Below, piece by piece: positions 1 to 7,362 of a stretch of DNA of 7,362 bases; position 1 is the stretch's first letter, and the number at the start of each line of letters is the position of its first letter. Source of the stretch: Ekhidna sp. (GTDB taxonomy: Bacteria; Bacteroidota; Bacteroidia; Cytophagales; Cyclobacteriaceae); the NCBI GenBank assembly GCA_028821635.1, contig JAPPDO010000138.1, positions 1 to 7,362 of the forward strand, in the 5' to 3' direction. The notes below the pieces were generated by a model. It did no database searches. It saw only the letters and a list, made by a program, of their open reading frames with translations, and was not told the DNA's origin. The translations under genes and the position numbers were made by a program.

Positions 1-1
1 T

Positions 2-209
2 ACCGTCAGAGGGTTCAGATACCTGAACAGATGCACAGTGAAGTATACTGGGATGTGGACTACAATCAATCTAGCCGACCCGCAATCCAACACGTATTTT
101 GGTATTCTTGCCATATATCTTCTCTAGGTGTAGTTTGTAAGATGGCTAGGAGTGCATCACTAAAACTGGTGGCGTAAGGGGAACTTGATTTGAAACTGAT
201 ACCTCTAAG
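2..209 (-). pseudogene. possible broken gene fragment at left edge, unidentified
   Basis: Reading leftwards from 209, the minus strand is open for 47 codons to a TGA at 66-68. The translation has a protein-like composition and includes the stretch REDIWQEYQNTCWIAGRLD. A frame overlapping the stop (from about 70 down to 2) stays open to the window edge, so one frameshift near 68-71 would join the two into a segment of about 70 codons. There is no credible start codon, because an in-frame TGA at 210-212 sits directly upstream. I do not recognise the family. Against coding, the plus strand frame at 1-177 is also open (58 codons), so this may be chance. The call is an inference. Confidence 0.22.
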
Positions 210-410
210 TCACAACATCTTAGCCTTTTGTCTAACTTACATGTATAAAGTTCTCGCTATTTGAGTTGTTTTAGCGTAATGTTATCAATTATGCAAAAGT
301 CTTGAGATGATAAAAGAGAGAAAGAGGCCAAACCAGAGAATTGCACAAAGCAAACGAGTCCCCCCAAAAAAGCATCAATCAGTTTTTAAACATCCGAAAA
401 AATAGGCAAC
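210..410. other. intergenic stretch with no recognisable feature
   Basis: This AT-rich stretch is purine-rich on the plus strand from about 300 onward. I see no open frame of note, tRNA-like fold, clear promoter or repeat. It separates the doubtful left-edge fragment from the terminator of the DUF3276 gene. Confidence 0.5.
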
Positions 411-440
411 AAAAAAAGCCCTTAGGAATTTCCTAAGAGC
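411..440 (-). terminator. rho-independent terminator of the DUF3276 gene
   Basis: CTTAGGA (421-427) and TCCTAAG (431-437) form a perfect 7-bp stem with a 3-nt loop; further G:C pairs outside one mismatch extend it. Read on the minus strand, the hairpin is followed by GGC and then seven T residues (complement of 411-417). It lies 33 bp after the stop codon of the minus-strand DUF3276 gene, which is the right place and orientation. Only the minus strand has the T tract after the stem. Confidence 0.8.
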
Positions 441-472
441 CTTCACTCTTCATACTTGTTGAGAAAACTATC

Positions 473-817
473 TCAATCCCATTTTAAATCGGATTCAGCA
501 TCTGAAGCAGGCATACTTTCTCGCTCTTCCTCCCTCTCAAATTGACTGAAATCAACACCGGGCATCAACTCATCCTTCACATAGCTAACTACTGTGTTCA
601 GTGCCTCCGTGAATTTATTAAAATCTTCTTTGTAAAGAAATATTTTATGCTTTTCATAATAGAAACCATCATCTCTCGGCTTCCGCTTGCTTTCTGTAAT
701 CGTCAAATAATAATCGTTTGACTTTGTTGTTTTCACATCAAAAAAGTAAGTGCGCTTTCCCGCTTTTACTCTCTCTGAATAGACTTCGTCTCTGTCTTTT
801 TCGTTGTTGTCTTCCAC
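473..817 (-). CDS. DUF3276 / PUR-alpha-like nucleic-acid-binding protein
   Basis: This 114-residue cytoplasmic protein matches the small DUF3276 family common in Bacteroidota. The family is related to the PUR domain, which binds single-stranded DNA and RNA; its physiological role in this phylum is unsettled. Visible family features are the basic strand KRTYFFDVK (residues 21-29), the NDYYLTITESK strand (34-44) and HKIFLYKEDF (57-66), followed by a helix. The tail from about residue 90 is strongly acidic and probably disordered. The start codon is GTG (complement of 815-817). The next Met is far inside the domain, and an in-frame stop lies nine codons upstream, so GTG is the only reasonable start. 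No Shine-Dalgarno sequence is visible. The gene is monocistronic, ends at a strong terminator, and is divergent from the DUF58 gene across 106 bp. Confidence 0.9.
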   Translation of the reverse strand: MEDNNEKDRDEVYSERVKAGKRTYFFDVKTTKSNDYYLTITESKRKPRDDGFYYEKHKIFLYKEDFNKFTEALNTVVSYVKDELMPGVDFSQFEREEERESMPASDAESDLKWD

Positions 818-923
818 GTGTATAATATTTATGTTAGGTATTTAAATATACAAATCGGGGCTAAATATAAAGCATTATCTTATATTCAAACAAACAAATC
901 AGTAACCGGCTATAATTGTACCT

Positions 924-1823
924 ATGAGCATGAATATTTCGGAAATAAATCAATATGAAAATCTTGGATTAATCGCCAAACAGTTAGTGGACGGCTTCAT
1001 CACCGGTTTGCACAAGTCTCCATACCATGGATTCTCTGTTGAATTTGCTGAACATAAACGCTACAATTATGGTGAAAGCACCCGACATATTGATTGGAAG
1101 GTCTATGCGCGAACTGACAAGCTGTTTACAAAGCAATATGAAGAAGAAACCAATCTGAGATGTAGAATTTTGTTAGACAACTCACCTTCAATGCACTACC
1201 CTGCACCGGAGAAAGACAAATTAAGGTTCTCCGTCTTCGCAGCCTCTGCACTTGCATACCTTTTAGTCAAGCAAAGAGATGTCGTCGGTTTATCGGTGTT
1301 CTCCGATAAATTAGAATCAGAAACAGATCAGCGAAGTACTAAAGACCACCTCAATTCATTATTAATAGCTTTATCACGGCTAAAGAGCCAAAACCCAAAG
1401 GGAAAGACAAACATCCCGAGAGTTCTCCACAGGATCGCAAATAAGTCAGAGAAGCGATCGTTAGTTGTCATCTTCAGTGACATGTTTCAGAATGAAAATG
1501 AGGAAGAACTTTTCAAAGCATTACAACATCTAAAACATAACAAACATGAGGTCATTCTTTTTCACGTTTCAGATCATCGGAGCGAATTACAGTTTGACTT
1601 TAAGGACCGCCCGTACAAATTCATTGACATGGAAACCAATGAATCTATTAAAGTAAATCCTTGGGAGCTAAAAGAATCTTATCAAAAAGCAATGAGTTCT
1701 TTCTATCAGGATTTGAAAATCAAGTGCGGGATGATGAAGGTAGACCTCATTCCGGTAAACACAGAGGACTCTTTTCATAAAGTTTTGAGTGCCTACTTAA
1801 TAAAAAGGAGAAGAATGCAGTAA
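924..1823 (+). CDS. DUF58 domain protein with vWA-like fold
   Basis: This 299-residue protein belongs to the DUF58 family. The family signature HIDWKVYAR is at residues 55-63, within the conserved run preceding the von Willebrand A-like core. A MIDAS-type DxSxS motif (DNSPS, residues 85-89), a Thr at 162 and the SD pair at 185-186 suggest metal-dependent ligand binding. I see no signal peptide or membrane segment, so it is probably cytoplasmic. DUF58 proteins are often coded beside MoxR AAA+ ATPases and Bat proteins and are thought to work with them as chaperone-like or complex-assembly factors. No MoxR or Bat gene lies in this window, so the partner must be elsewhere if it exists. An ATG at 930 (giving MNISEI) is an equally good start. 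The gene ends 4 bp from the convergent ferredoxin stop. Confidence 0.9.
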   Translation: MSMNISEINQYENLGLIAKQLVDGFITGLHKSPYHGFSVEFAEHKRYNYGESTRHIDWKVYARTDKLFTKQYEEETNLRCRILLDNSPSMHYPAPEKDKLRFSVFAASALAYLLVKQRDVVGLSVFSDKLESETDQRSTKDHLNSLLIALSRLKSQNPKGKTNIPRVLHRIANKSEKRSLVVIFSDMFQNENEEELFKALQHLKHNKHEVILFHVSDHRSELQFDFKDRPYKFIDMETNESIKVNPWELKESYQKAMSSFYQDLKIKCGMMKVDLIPVNTEDSFHKVLSAYLIKRRRMQ

Positions 1824-1827
1824 AAAT

Positions 1828-3262
<1,435 letters not shown>

Positions 3263-3265
<3 letters not shown>

Positions 3266-3303
3266 CGTACTTTGTGTAACCCGTCTGCCGATTTTTTACG
3301 CTA
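3263..3303. repeat. 7-bp inverted repeat around the acyl-CoA reductase stop
   Basis: TAGCGTA (3263-3269, starting with the stop codon itself) and TACGCTA (3297-3303) are perfect inverted copies separated by 27 bp. A run of six T lies just inside the right arm rather than after it, so it does not read as a normal rho-independent terminator on the plus strand. It may be chance or part of the transposon-end structure beside it. Confidence 0.35.
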
Positions 3304-3375
3304 AGCAGATCACTCAGGGGTTATTTTAGTCCGGTCAGCGATCATTTTAGCTCGGTCAGTGGTCATTTTTTTCTA
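3273..3375. mobile_element. possible solo end of an IS21-like element
   Basis: The stretch starts with TGTGTAACCCG, and then carries repeated GGTCA / TTTTAG words, ending in AGTGGTCATTTTT. IS21-family elements have ends that begin with TG and contain several copies of a roughly 20-bp binding repeat rich in GTGGTCA-like words, which this resembles. No transposase or IstB-like ATPase gene and no opposite end exist in the window, so this would be an orphan end left by deletion. The assignment rests on remembered patterns of the family and not on a match to a named element. Confidence 0.35.
3321..3370 (+). repeat. 21-bp tandem repeat, about 2.4 copies
   Basis: Copy 1 (3321-3341) and copy 2 (3342-3362) agree at 16 of 21 positions by my alignment; a partial third copy (3363-3370) begins the same way. 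The shared core is TTTTAG, two variable bases, then CGGTCAG. It lies within the candidate transposon end and would fit tandem transposase-binding sites. Confidence 0.6.
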
Positions 3376-3384
3376 TCCCGCCCC

Positions 3385-3594
3385 TCAATACTTCCAAAGT
3401 TCATGCTCCTCCCAAAATTTTTTAGCATCCTCATCGCCGCTCTCGTATGTTTTCTGTACCCAATAGAAGACTTTTTGATAGTCTGTTGAGGTGCCAAATC
3501 CATTTTAGTACATTACTCCCAAATTATACGGAGCTATTGCATTTCTCTGCTCGGCTTCCTGTTTCGTTTCCTCGAAAGACTGTCTATTCTTATA
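3385..3594 (-). pseudogene. broken tail of a Sel1-repeat protein
   Basis: The minus strand codes a recognisable Sel1-like (SLR) repeat, the alpha-helical TPR-like module used in protein interaction. Reading from 3588, I see EAEQRNAIAPYNLGVMY, then an in-frame TAA (3505-3507), then NGFGTSTDYQKVFYW and ESGDEDAKKF, ending with ELWKY and a TGA at 3385-3387. The order matches the usual AxYNLGxMYxxGxGVxxDYxKAxxWYxKAAExGxxxA pattern across the stop, so one codon of a real repeat has become a stop. No start lies upstream; another in-frame stop is at 3595-3597. Only about 1.5 repeats and the C-terminal tail remain of a protein that would normally be longer. It lies directly beside the candidate transposon end, which fits decay after insertion or deletion. 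Confidence 0.7.
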
Positions 3595-3670
3595 TTATCT
3601 AATTTTAATAAAAGATTAGCGACAGGGTTAAGTATTTTTTTGCATGCCTGTCTGAGTGTGGTTTGTAGTT

Positions 3671-3717
3671 CGGGCGTTTGTTGAAGTTGGTGAGGGAGTA
3701 GGGGGAAAGAGAGTTTA
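3671..3717 (+). repeat. orphan T9SS gene-tail copy, left arm of inverted repeat
   Basis: The plus strand codes GRLLKLVRE followed by TAG (3672-3701), nearly the same as the GRLLKFVRK tail of the T9SS gene at the right edge. The similarity continues through the stop into the 3' flank (GGGGGAAAG and AGTTTAA words). Aligned with the complement of 6981-7027, 35 of the 37 bases nearest the coding side agree. A TAG (3666-3668) lies in frame just upstream and no longer sorting domain is readable, so this is a relic and not a gene end in use. The remaining 3718-3831 shows nothing I can name; an AT-only stem near 3791-3816 is too weak to call a terminator for hslV. Confidence 0.65.
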
Positions 3718-3831
3718 AAAGATTTTGCAGTCTCCTTTTAAATATATTACTTCCTTAGATCTTTGACTACTTACTCAAAACAAAACGTTATAAAAAAATG
3801 GGGATTTAGCTTTTTTGAGTGTGACAGTACT

Positions 3832-4371
3832 CTACTCTATTGATTCAATTACCAGATTATGGTTTGTATAAATACAGATGTCAGCCGCAATGGTAAGGCT
3901 TTCTTTTACCATTTCTTTAGCCGATAGATTTGGGGCATGCTTTTTCAATGCCATTGCGGCTGAGCGAGCATATTCGCTTCCTGAACCAATCGCTAACAAA
4001 TTCTCATCCGGCTCTATTACATCCCCGGTTCCCGAAATCAGCAGCAACTCATGCTTGTCTGCAACAATCATCATGGCTTCCAGTCTTCTTAAATACCTGT
4101 CCATCCTCCAGTCTTTCGCAAGTTCTACTGCCGCTCTTTTGAGATTCCCTGAGTGGTTGCTAAGTTTCTCATCAAATCGATCAAGGAGCGTAAACGCATC
4201 GGCAGTTGATCCTGCAAAGCCTGTGACGATTTTACCATCATTTAGCTTTCGGATTTTTTTCACATTGGACTTAGCAACGGTGTTTCCTAACGTCGCCTGC
4301 CCGTCCGCTCCAATGGCTACTTTGCCTTTATGTTTTACTGCAAGGACGGTCGTTGATTTTATATTTTTCAT
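3832..4371 (-). CDS. hslV: ATP-dependent protease subunit HslV
   Basis: HslV (ClpQ) is the proteolytic double-hexamer core of the cytoplasmic HslUV protease, a bacterial relative of the proteasome beta subunit; HslU unfolds substrates for it. The 179-residue sequence shows the whole family: the catalytic Thr in [19 protein letters not shown] with the conserved Asp (mature position 17), NVKKIRKL with Lys33, [28 protein letters not shown] and ICIYTNHN at the end. The catalytic Thr is residue 7, so a six-residue propeptide (MKNIKS) must be removed, unlike E. coli, where only Met is lost. The ATG at 4371 is preferred to a TTG two codons upstream. It starts 40 bp after the acetyltransferase gene on the same strand and is probably co-transcribed. 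hslU is not in the window. Confidence 0.96.
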   Translation of the reverse strand: MKNIKSTTVLAVKHKGKVAIGADGQATLGNTVAKSNVKKIRKLNDGKIVTGFAGSTADAFTLLDRFDEKLSNHSGNLKRAAVELAKDWRMDRYLRRLEAMMIVADKHELLLISGTGDVIEPDENLLAIGSGSEYARSAAMALKKHAPNLSAKEMVKESLTIAADICIYTNHNLVIESIE

Positions 4372-4411
4372 GCGCAAAAGAAAGGGGAGTTTCTGATTTC
4401 TAATTCTGTAA

Positions 4412-6055
4412 TTAAACCAATATTCTGATCGGATCTTCCATAAACTCCTTGAAGGTTACTAGGAATGCCGCTCCAACCGCACCATCAACTGCTCTGTGGT
4501 CACATGACAGGGTTACTTTCATGATATTTCCGGGCTTCATTTCACCTTCTTTTACAATTATCGTCTCTTTGATGCCACCGACTGCCATGATGCACGCATC
4601 CGGTGGATTTACTATCGCTGTAAACGCTTCAATTCCAAACATTCCAAGGTTAGAGATAGTGAATGTATTTCCGGTAAACTCCTCGGGCTGTAGTTTTCGT
4701 TCTTTAGCCCTCTCGGCAAACGCTTTGACTTCTGCGGAGATGTGAGATAATGTTTTTTGATCGGCAAATTTCAAAACCGGCACGATTAGTCCGTCCGGAA
4801 CAGCTACCGCTACTCCTATGTGAATATGATCGTGCTGCATTAAGTGATCACCTCCCCAACTTACATTGATTTTCGGATGCTTCTTCAAGGCGGCTGCCAC
4901 CGCTTTCACTATCATATCATTAAATGATATTTTCACCGGAGCAACTTCATTCATGGACTTCCTGGCAGCCATCGCCTTATCCATGTTGATTTCCATGGTG
5001 AGGTAGAAATGAGGTGCGGAGAATTTGCTTTCGCTCAGCCTCTTAGCAATGGCTTTTCTCATTTGAGAAATTTCTATCTTCTGAGAGTGCTCTTCATCAA
5101 CTACTTTAGGTAAGTTGATGGGTGCCGATTTACTTTCCGTTGTACTTTTCGTAACAGCGGCTTGCAGCGGTGCTGAAGGTGTGTAGTTCTCTACATCCTT
5201 TTTTACAATTCGTCCTTCAGGGCCTGTGCCATTAACTTCAGATAGGTCTATTCCCTTGTCTGATGCGATCTTCTTCGCTAATGGAGAGGCTTTAATTCTT
5301 CCATTCTGAGAAGTTGTTACCGTCGGACTCGAAGCAGGCTGAGCGAAGGAGGCTTCCATTTTTGGCTGATCTTTCTGAGGCTCAAAGGCAGCTTCCTGCT
5401 TTTCCCCATCTGCCTCAGTTTTTAATAAAGCACTGTAATCAGCGTCTTTCTCTCCTATGATTGCAATTACTCCATCAACGGGTACGCCTTCTCCGGCATC
5501 TACGGCAGTATACAATAAGGTTCCATCTTCATAAGCCTCCAACTCCATCGTAGCCTTATCCGTCTCCACCTCAGCAAGAATATCTCCTGATTCTACTGAA
5601 TCACCCACCTTCTTCAGCCACGAAGCAATGACCCCCTCTTCCATGGTATCGCTCATTTTAGGCATCCGAATGATGCTTGCATTGATACTGCTCGTATCAA
5701 TTGCCTTAGTTTTTGCCGTCGGTTCAGATGAAGTATCCCCAGCAGACCCTAATCCTTTGTCTTCGCTATTTCCATTACTTGCCTTTGCTTCATCAAGTAA
5801 CGGCTTGTAATCCTCTCCCTTTTCCCCAATGATTGCAAGTATTCCGTCAACCGGAACAGACTCCTTCTCTTTTACTCCGATGTATAATAATACTCCGTCT
5901 TGGTAAGATTCCAGTTCCATTGTTGCTTTATCCGTCTCAACCTCCGCCAGGATGTCTCCGGAGTTTACTTCGTCCCCTTCTTCTTTGAGCCAGGATGCGA
6001 TCACTCCTTCTTCCATCGTATCACTCATCTTGGGCATTCTTATTACTTCAGCCAT
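4412..6055 (-). CDS. pdhC: pyruvate dehydrogenase E2, dihydrolipoamide acetyltransferase
   Basis: This 547-residue protein is the E2 core of a 2-oxoacid dehydrogenase complex, very likely pyruvate dehydrogenase, moving the acetyl group from E1 through lipoyl-lysine to CoA. It has two lipoyl domains (about 1-80 and 126-205) with lipoylation lysines K43 and K167, each in [10 protein letters not shown]. Linkers rich in Ala, Ser, Thr and Pro follow. The peripheral-subunit-binding domain (about 255-291) contains SPLAKKIA and [13 protein letters not shown]. The catalytic domain runs from about 326 to the end with the active-site motif DHRAVDG (519-525; H520, D524). The lipoyl domains agree at about 64 of 83 aligned residues. 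Branched-chain or 2-oxoglutarate E2 is less likely given the double [11 protein letters not shown] lipoyl form. E1 and E3 genes are not in the window; hslV follows after 40 bp. Confidence 0.93.
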   Translation of the reverse strand: MAEVIRMPKMSDTMEEGVIASWLKEEGDEVNSGDILAEVETDKATMELESYQDGVLLYIGVKEKESVPVDGILAIIGEKGEDYKPLLDEAKASNGNSEDKGLGSAGDTSSEPTAKTKAIDTSSINASIIRMPKMSDTMEEGVIASWLKKVGDSVESGDILAEVETDKATMELEAYEDGTLLYTAVDAGEGVPVDGVIAIIGEKDADYSALLKTEADGEKQEAAFEPQKDQPKMEASFAQPASSPTVTTSQNGRIKASPLAKKIASDKGIDLSEVNGTGPEGRIVKKDVENYTPSAPLQAAVTKSTTESKSAPINLPKVVDEEHSQKIEISQMRKAIAKRLSESKFSAPHFYLTMEINMDKAMAARKSMNEVAPVKISFNDMIVKAVAAALKKHPKINVSWGGDHLMQHDHIHIGVAVAVPDGLIVPVLKFADQKTLSHISAEVKAFAERAKERKLQPEEFTGNTFTISNLGMFGIEAFTAIVNPPDACIMAVGGIKETIIVKEGEMKPGNIMKVTLSCDHRAVDGAVGAAFLVTFKEFMEDPIRILV

Positions 6056-6169
6056 TGGTTTGTTTATTTAAAGTTAAAATTAACTCATCGGAGAAATTAA
6101 AATGAGCAAAAGCGGTAAAAAAGAGAAGAGGTCTTATCCTATTTCATGTTAAATATTAAATTGCTGAAT

Positions 6170-6850
6170 ATGGTGGACAGATACTCTATAACGCTTAATG
6201 CCGATGAATTAACTCTGGCACTGGGAGTAGAGGTTCCTGAAGAATATCAGCCTCAGTATAATGCTGCTCCAACCAAGTCACTGCCAATCATAACGGTTCA
6301 AAATCCGAGTATAATTGATTTTCAGAAGTGGGGACTAGTGGCAATGTGGACAAATAATAAAGCGATGAGTCCGAAATTTTTTAATCTCCCCCTAGCTTCC
6401 GTTTTAACCAAACCTTCTTATCGAAAGAAGCTTAAAAATCAACGTTGCTTGATTCCTATGGACGGTTTTTTTGTGTGGAAACGGGTAATGAAGAGAAAGC
6501 TAATCCCTTCCTACTTCTTCTATCCGGATAAAAGAGTCTTCTGCGTTGCGGGGATATGGGAAGCCAATGAAGATCAGAATGCCTTCATCATGATTACTCG
6601 CCCCTCCAATGATCTGATTGCACCATTTCAGGACGATATGCCTGCAATACTTGATGTTGCTGCCACCAAGAAGTGGATTGCCGGTGAAGTTGATACCGAA
6701 TTAGAGGAACTACTGCAATCAGCATCAAGTCAAACACTCTTATTTCATACTGTAAGTCCAAGAATGAGCAATATTGATTTGAATAATCAAGTCTTCATCC
6801 AGCCGGCTCCGGCCTCTGATCAAGACGGAAATTATACTTTGTTTACTTAA
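6170..6850 (+). CDS. SRAP-family (YedK/HMCES-like) protein lacking catalytic residues
   Basis: The 226-residue protein has the SRAP fold: MVDRYSIT at the start, QYNAAPTKSLPII (29-41), RCLIPMDGFFVWKR (92-105), FQDDMPAIL (153-161) and SPRMSN near the end. Active SRAP proteins (E. coli YedK, human HMCES) begin with MCGR, and Cys2 forms a covalent link to abasic sites in single-stranded DNA. Here residue 2 is Val, the active-site Glu of the GFYEW motif (YedK E105) is Val102, and the His of HDRxP (YedK H160) is Gln154. The Asn equivalent to YedK N75 (N72) is kept, but the following Arg is lost. The frame is intact, so this seems a maintained non-catalytic variant and not decay. An ATG at 6146 would add eight residues; I prefer 6170 because it matches the family start. 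It is divergent from the E2 gene across 114 bp. Confidence 0.88.
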   Translation: MVDRYSITLNADELTLALGVEVPEEYQPQYNAAPTKSLPIITVQNPSIIDFQKWGLVAMWTNNKAMSPKFFNLPLASVLTKPSYRKKLKNQRCLIPMDGFFVWKRVMKRKLIPSYFFYPDKRVFCVAGIWEANEDQNAFIMITRPSNDLIAPFQDDMPAILDVAATKKWIAGEVDTELEELLQSASSQTLLFHTVSPRMSNIDLNNQVFIQPAPASDQDGNYTLFT

Positions 6851-6980
6851 AATTACGTCTCGGTTTTGTTCGCCTGCCAGATAATGTCACAAGGAAATGC
6901 TCTGTTTTTATGGCAGTTAAGTGGAAGCATCACTCAAATGCAGTGGATTTACAATAAAAAGTAATACACGCAAAAAACGC

Positions 6981-7027
6981 TTAAACTTTCTTCCCCCTAC
7001 TTCCTCACAAACTTCAACAAACGCCCG
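6981..7027 (-). repeat. T9SS gene tail and 3' flank, right arm of inverted repeat
   Basis: This segment covers the last nine codons of the T9SS gene at the right edge plus about 16 bp beyond its stop. Its complement matches 3671-3717 on the plus strand with one indel and few mismatches. The two arms are inverted relative to each other about 3.3 kb apart and enclose hslV, pdhC and the SRAP gene. Because the match runs past the stop codon into non-coding DNA, it points to copying of DNA rather than only shared protein sequence. Confidence 0.65.
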
Positions 7028-7362
7028 TCCGATAGCTGCACCAAATAGAGGCCGCTTTTCAATGAGAAGATGTCCACCCTCGTGTTCGTGGTGCCTTCCA
7101 GCAATGGCTTGCCGCTTAAACTCAGAATCTTGAACGTCCCCTCGACCGAAGACCGCACCTCCAAGTAGCGGCCCGAAGGGTTGGGGAAGATGACTGCCGC
7201 TTCTTCAGCCTCTGAAAAGCTAAGTATATCATCACTCAGATCATTAGTAACGGTGACAGTGATGGTTTGTGCAACACTGTTAGTCCCATCAGAAACTGTT
7301 ACTTCCGCCTCATAGACATTGCTATTATCGGCACTGCCGGGTGCTTCAAAATCAGGGGCCGT
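6997..7362 (-). CDS. secreted protein with T9SS type A sorting domain (3' end only)
   Basis: The minus strand is open from the right edge to a TAG at 6997-6999, giving the last 121 residues of a gene whose start is outside the window. The first 40 residues (VYEAEVTVSDG, then TITVTVTND) look like the final strands of a cadherin-like or VCBS-type repeat. A short acidic linker follows, then a C-terminal sorting domain from about residue 57: FPNPSGRYLEV, GTFKILSLSGK, SGLYLVQLSDG and the basic end GRLLKFVRK. Proteins with this domain are exported to the periplasm, then sent across the outer membrane by the type IX secretion system, with the domain removed and the protein often anchored at the surface. 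The function of the passenger cannot be told from this piece. The gene converges on the SRAP gene. GC content jumps at the sorting domain (39 of 60 bases in 7141-7200) compared with the repeat region (23 of 60 in 7201-7260). Confidence 0.9.
   Translation of the reverse strand, partial: TAPDFEAPGSADNSNVYEAEVTVSDGTNSVAQTITVTVTNDLSDDILSFSEAEEAAVIFPNPSGRYLEVRSSVEGTFKILSLSGKPLLEGTTNTRVDIFSLKSGLYLVQLSDGRLLKFVRK

Noticed and set aside
13..28. GTTCAG / CTGAAC 6-bp inverted repeat as an operator or terminator
   Set aside because: A 6-bp stem with no T tract and no gene placed to use it is expected by chance.
5..130. 58-codon plus-strand frame at 1-177 as the 3' end of a gene
   Set aside because: No domain or family pattern is visible, and the minus strand reading over the same DNA looks more protein-like; neither is well supported.
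911..918. TATAATTG as a -7 promoter element for the DUF58 gene
   Set aside because: It has one mismatch to TAnnTTTG, has no TTG upstream at the right distance, and would put the transcript start at or beyond the ATG at 924.
3791..3830. Terminator after hslV
   Set aside because: The only stem pairs a run of A with a run of T, and the short GAGT/ACTC pair next to it is followed by A residues on the minus strand, not T. Neither makes a convincing terminator.
3878..4396. 172-codon open frame on the plus strand opposite hslV
   Set aside because: It is the antisense shadow of hslV, whose family residues are fully conserved on the minus strand; the plus product has no recognisable pattern.
6069..6082. 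Overlapping TAACTTTA and TAATTTTA (minus strand) as the promoter of the acetyltransferase gene
   Set aside because: Both miss the final G, and the nearest TTG is 24-30 bp away, too far for the usual spacing. The position is plausible but the match is not strong enough to call.
6874..6916. CTGCCA / TGGCAG inverted repeat as the SRAP terminator
   Set aside because: The 31-nt loop is too long and no T run follows the right arm.

Overview
This window looks like chromosomal DNA of a member of the Bacteroidota, probably of the Cytophagales type. The signs are a PUR-alpha-like DUF3276 protein, a cytoplasmic DUF58 protein, an Alvin-type ferredoxin divergent from a LuxC-type acyl-CoA reductase, an HslV with an N-terminal extension, a gene tail coding a type IX secretion (T9SS) sorting domain, and promoter elements of the Bacteroidota type (TTG / TAnnTTTG). 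The placement is inferred from protein families; nothing in the window fixes genus or species.

Layout, left to right. Positions 1-209 hold what may be a broken reading frame on the minus strand, followed by about 200 bp where I see nothing. A minus-strand terminator (411-440) closes the DUF3276 gene (473-817, GTG start). Divergent from it is a DUF58 gene (924-1823), which converges with a two-cluster ferredoxin (1828-2172) across a 4-bp gap. The ferredoxin and the acyl-CoA reductase (2264-3265) are divergent, and their 91-bp spacer holds well-matched promoter elements facing both ways.

Positions 3266-3831 are a graveyard. In order they hold a possible IS21-type transposon end with 21-bp tandem repeats, the broken tail of a Sel1-repeat protein (minus strand, one in-frame stop), and an orphan copy of the last codons plus 3' flank of a T9SS sorting-domain gene. 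After it come hslV (3832-4371) and the dihydrolipoamide acetyltransferase gene (4412-6055), both on the minus strand, 40 bp apart and probably co-transcribed. A divergent SRAP-family (YedK/HMCES-like) gene follows at 6170-6850. The right edge carries, on the minus strand, the 3' end of a secreted protein with a cadherin/VCBS-like strand region and a T9SS type A sorting domain (6997-7362).

Most genes are conserved housekeeping functions: central carbon metabolism (pyruvate dehydrogenase E2), protein turnover (HslV), electron transfer (ferredoxin) and acyl-CoA reduction. The two most unusual things are the SRAP protein, which appears to lack every catalytic residue known for the family (Cys2, the active-site Glu and the His), and the inverted repeat pair built from a T9SS gene tail, which brackets hslV, the E2 gene and the SRAP gene. 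I do not see a complete new defence or mobile system.
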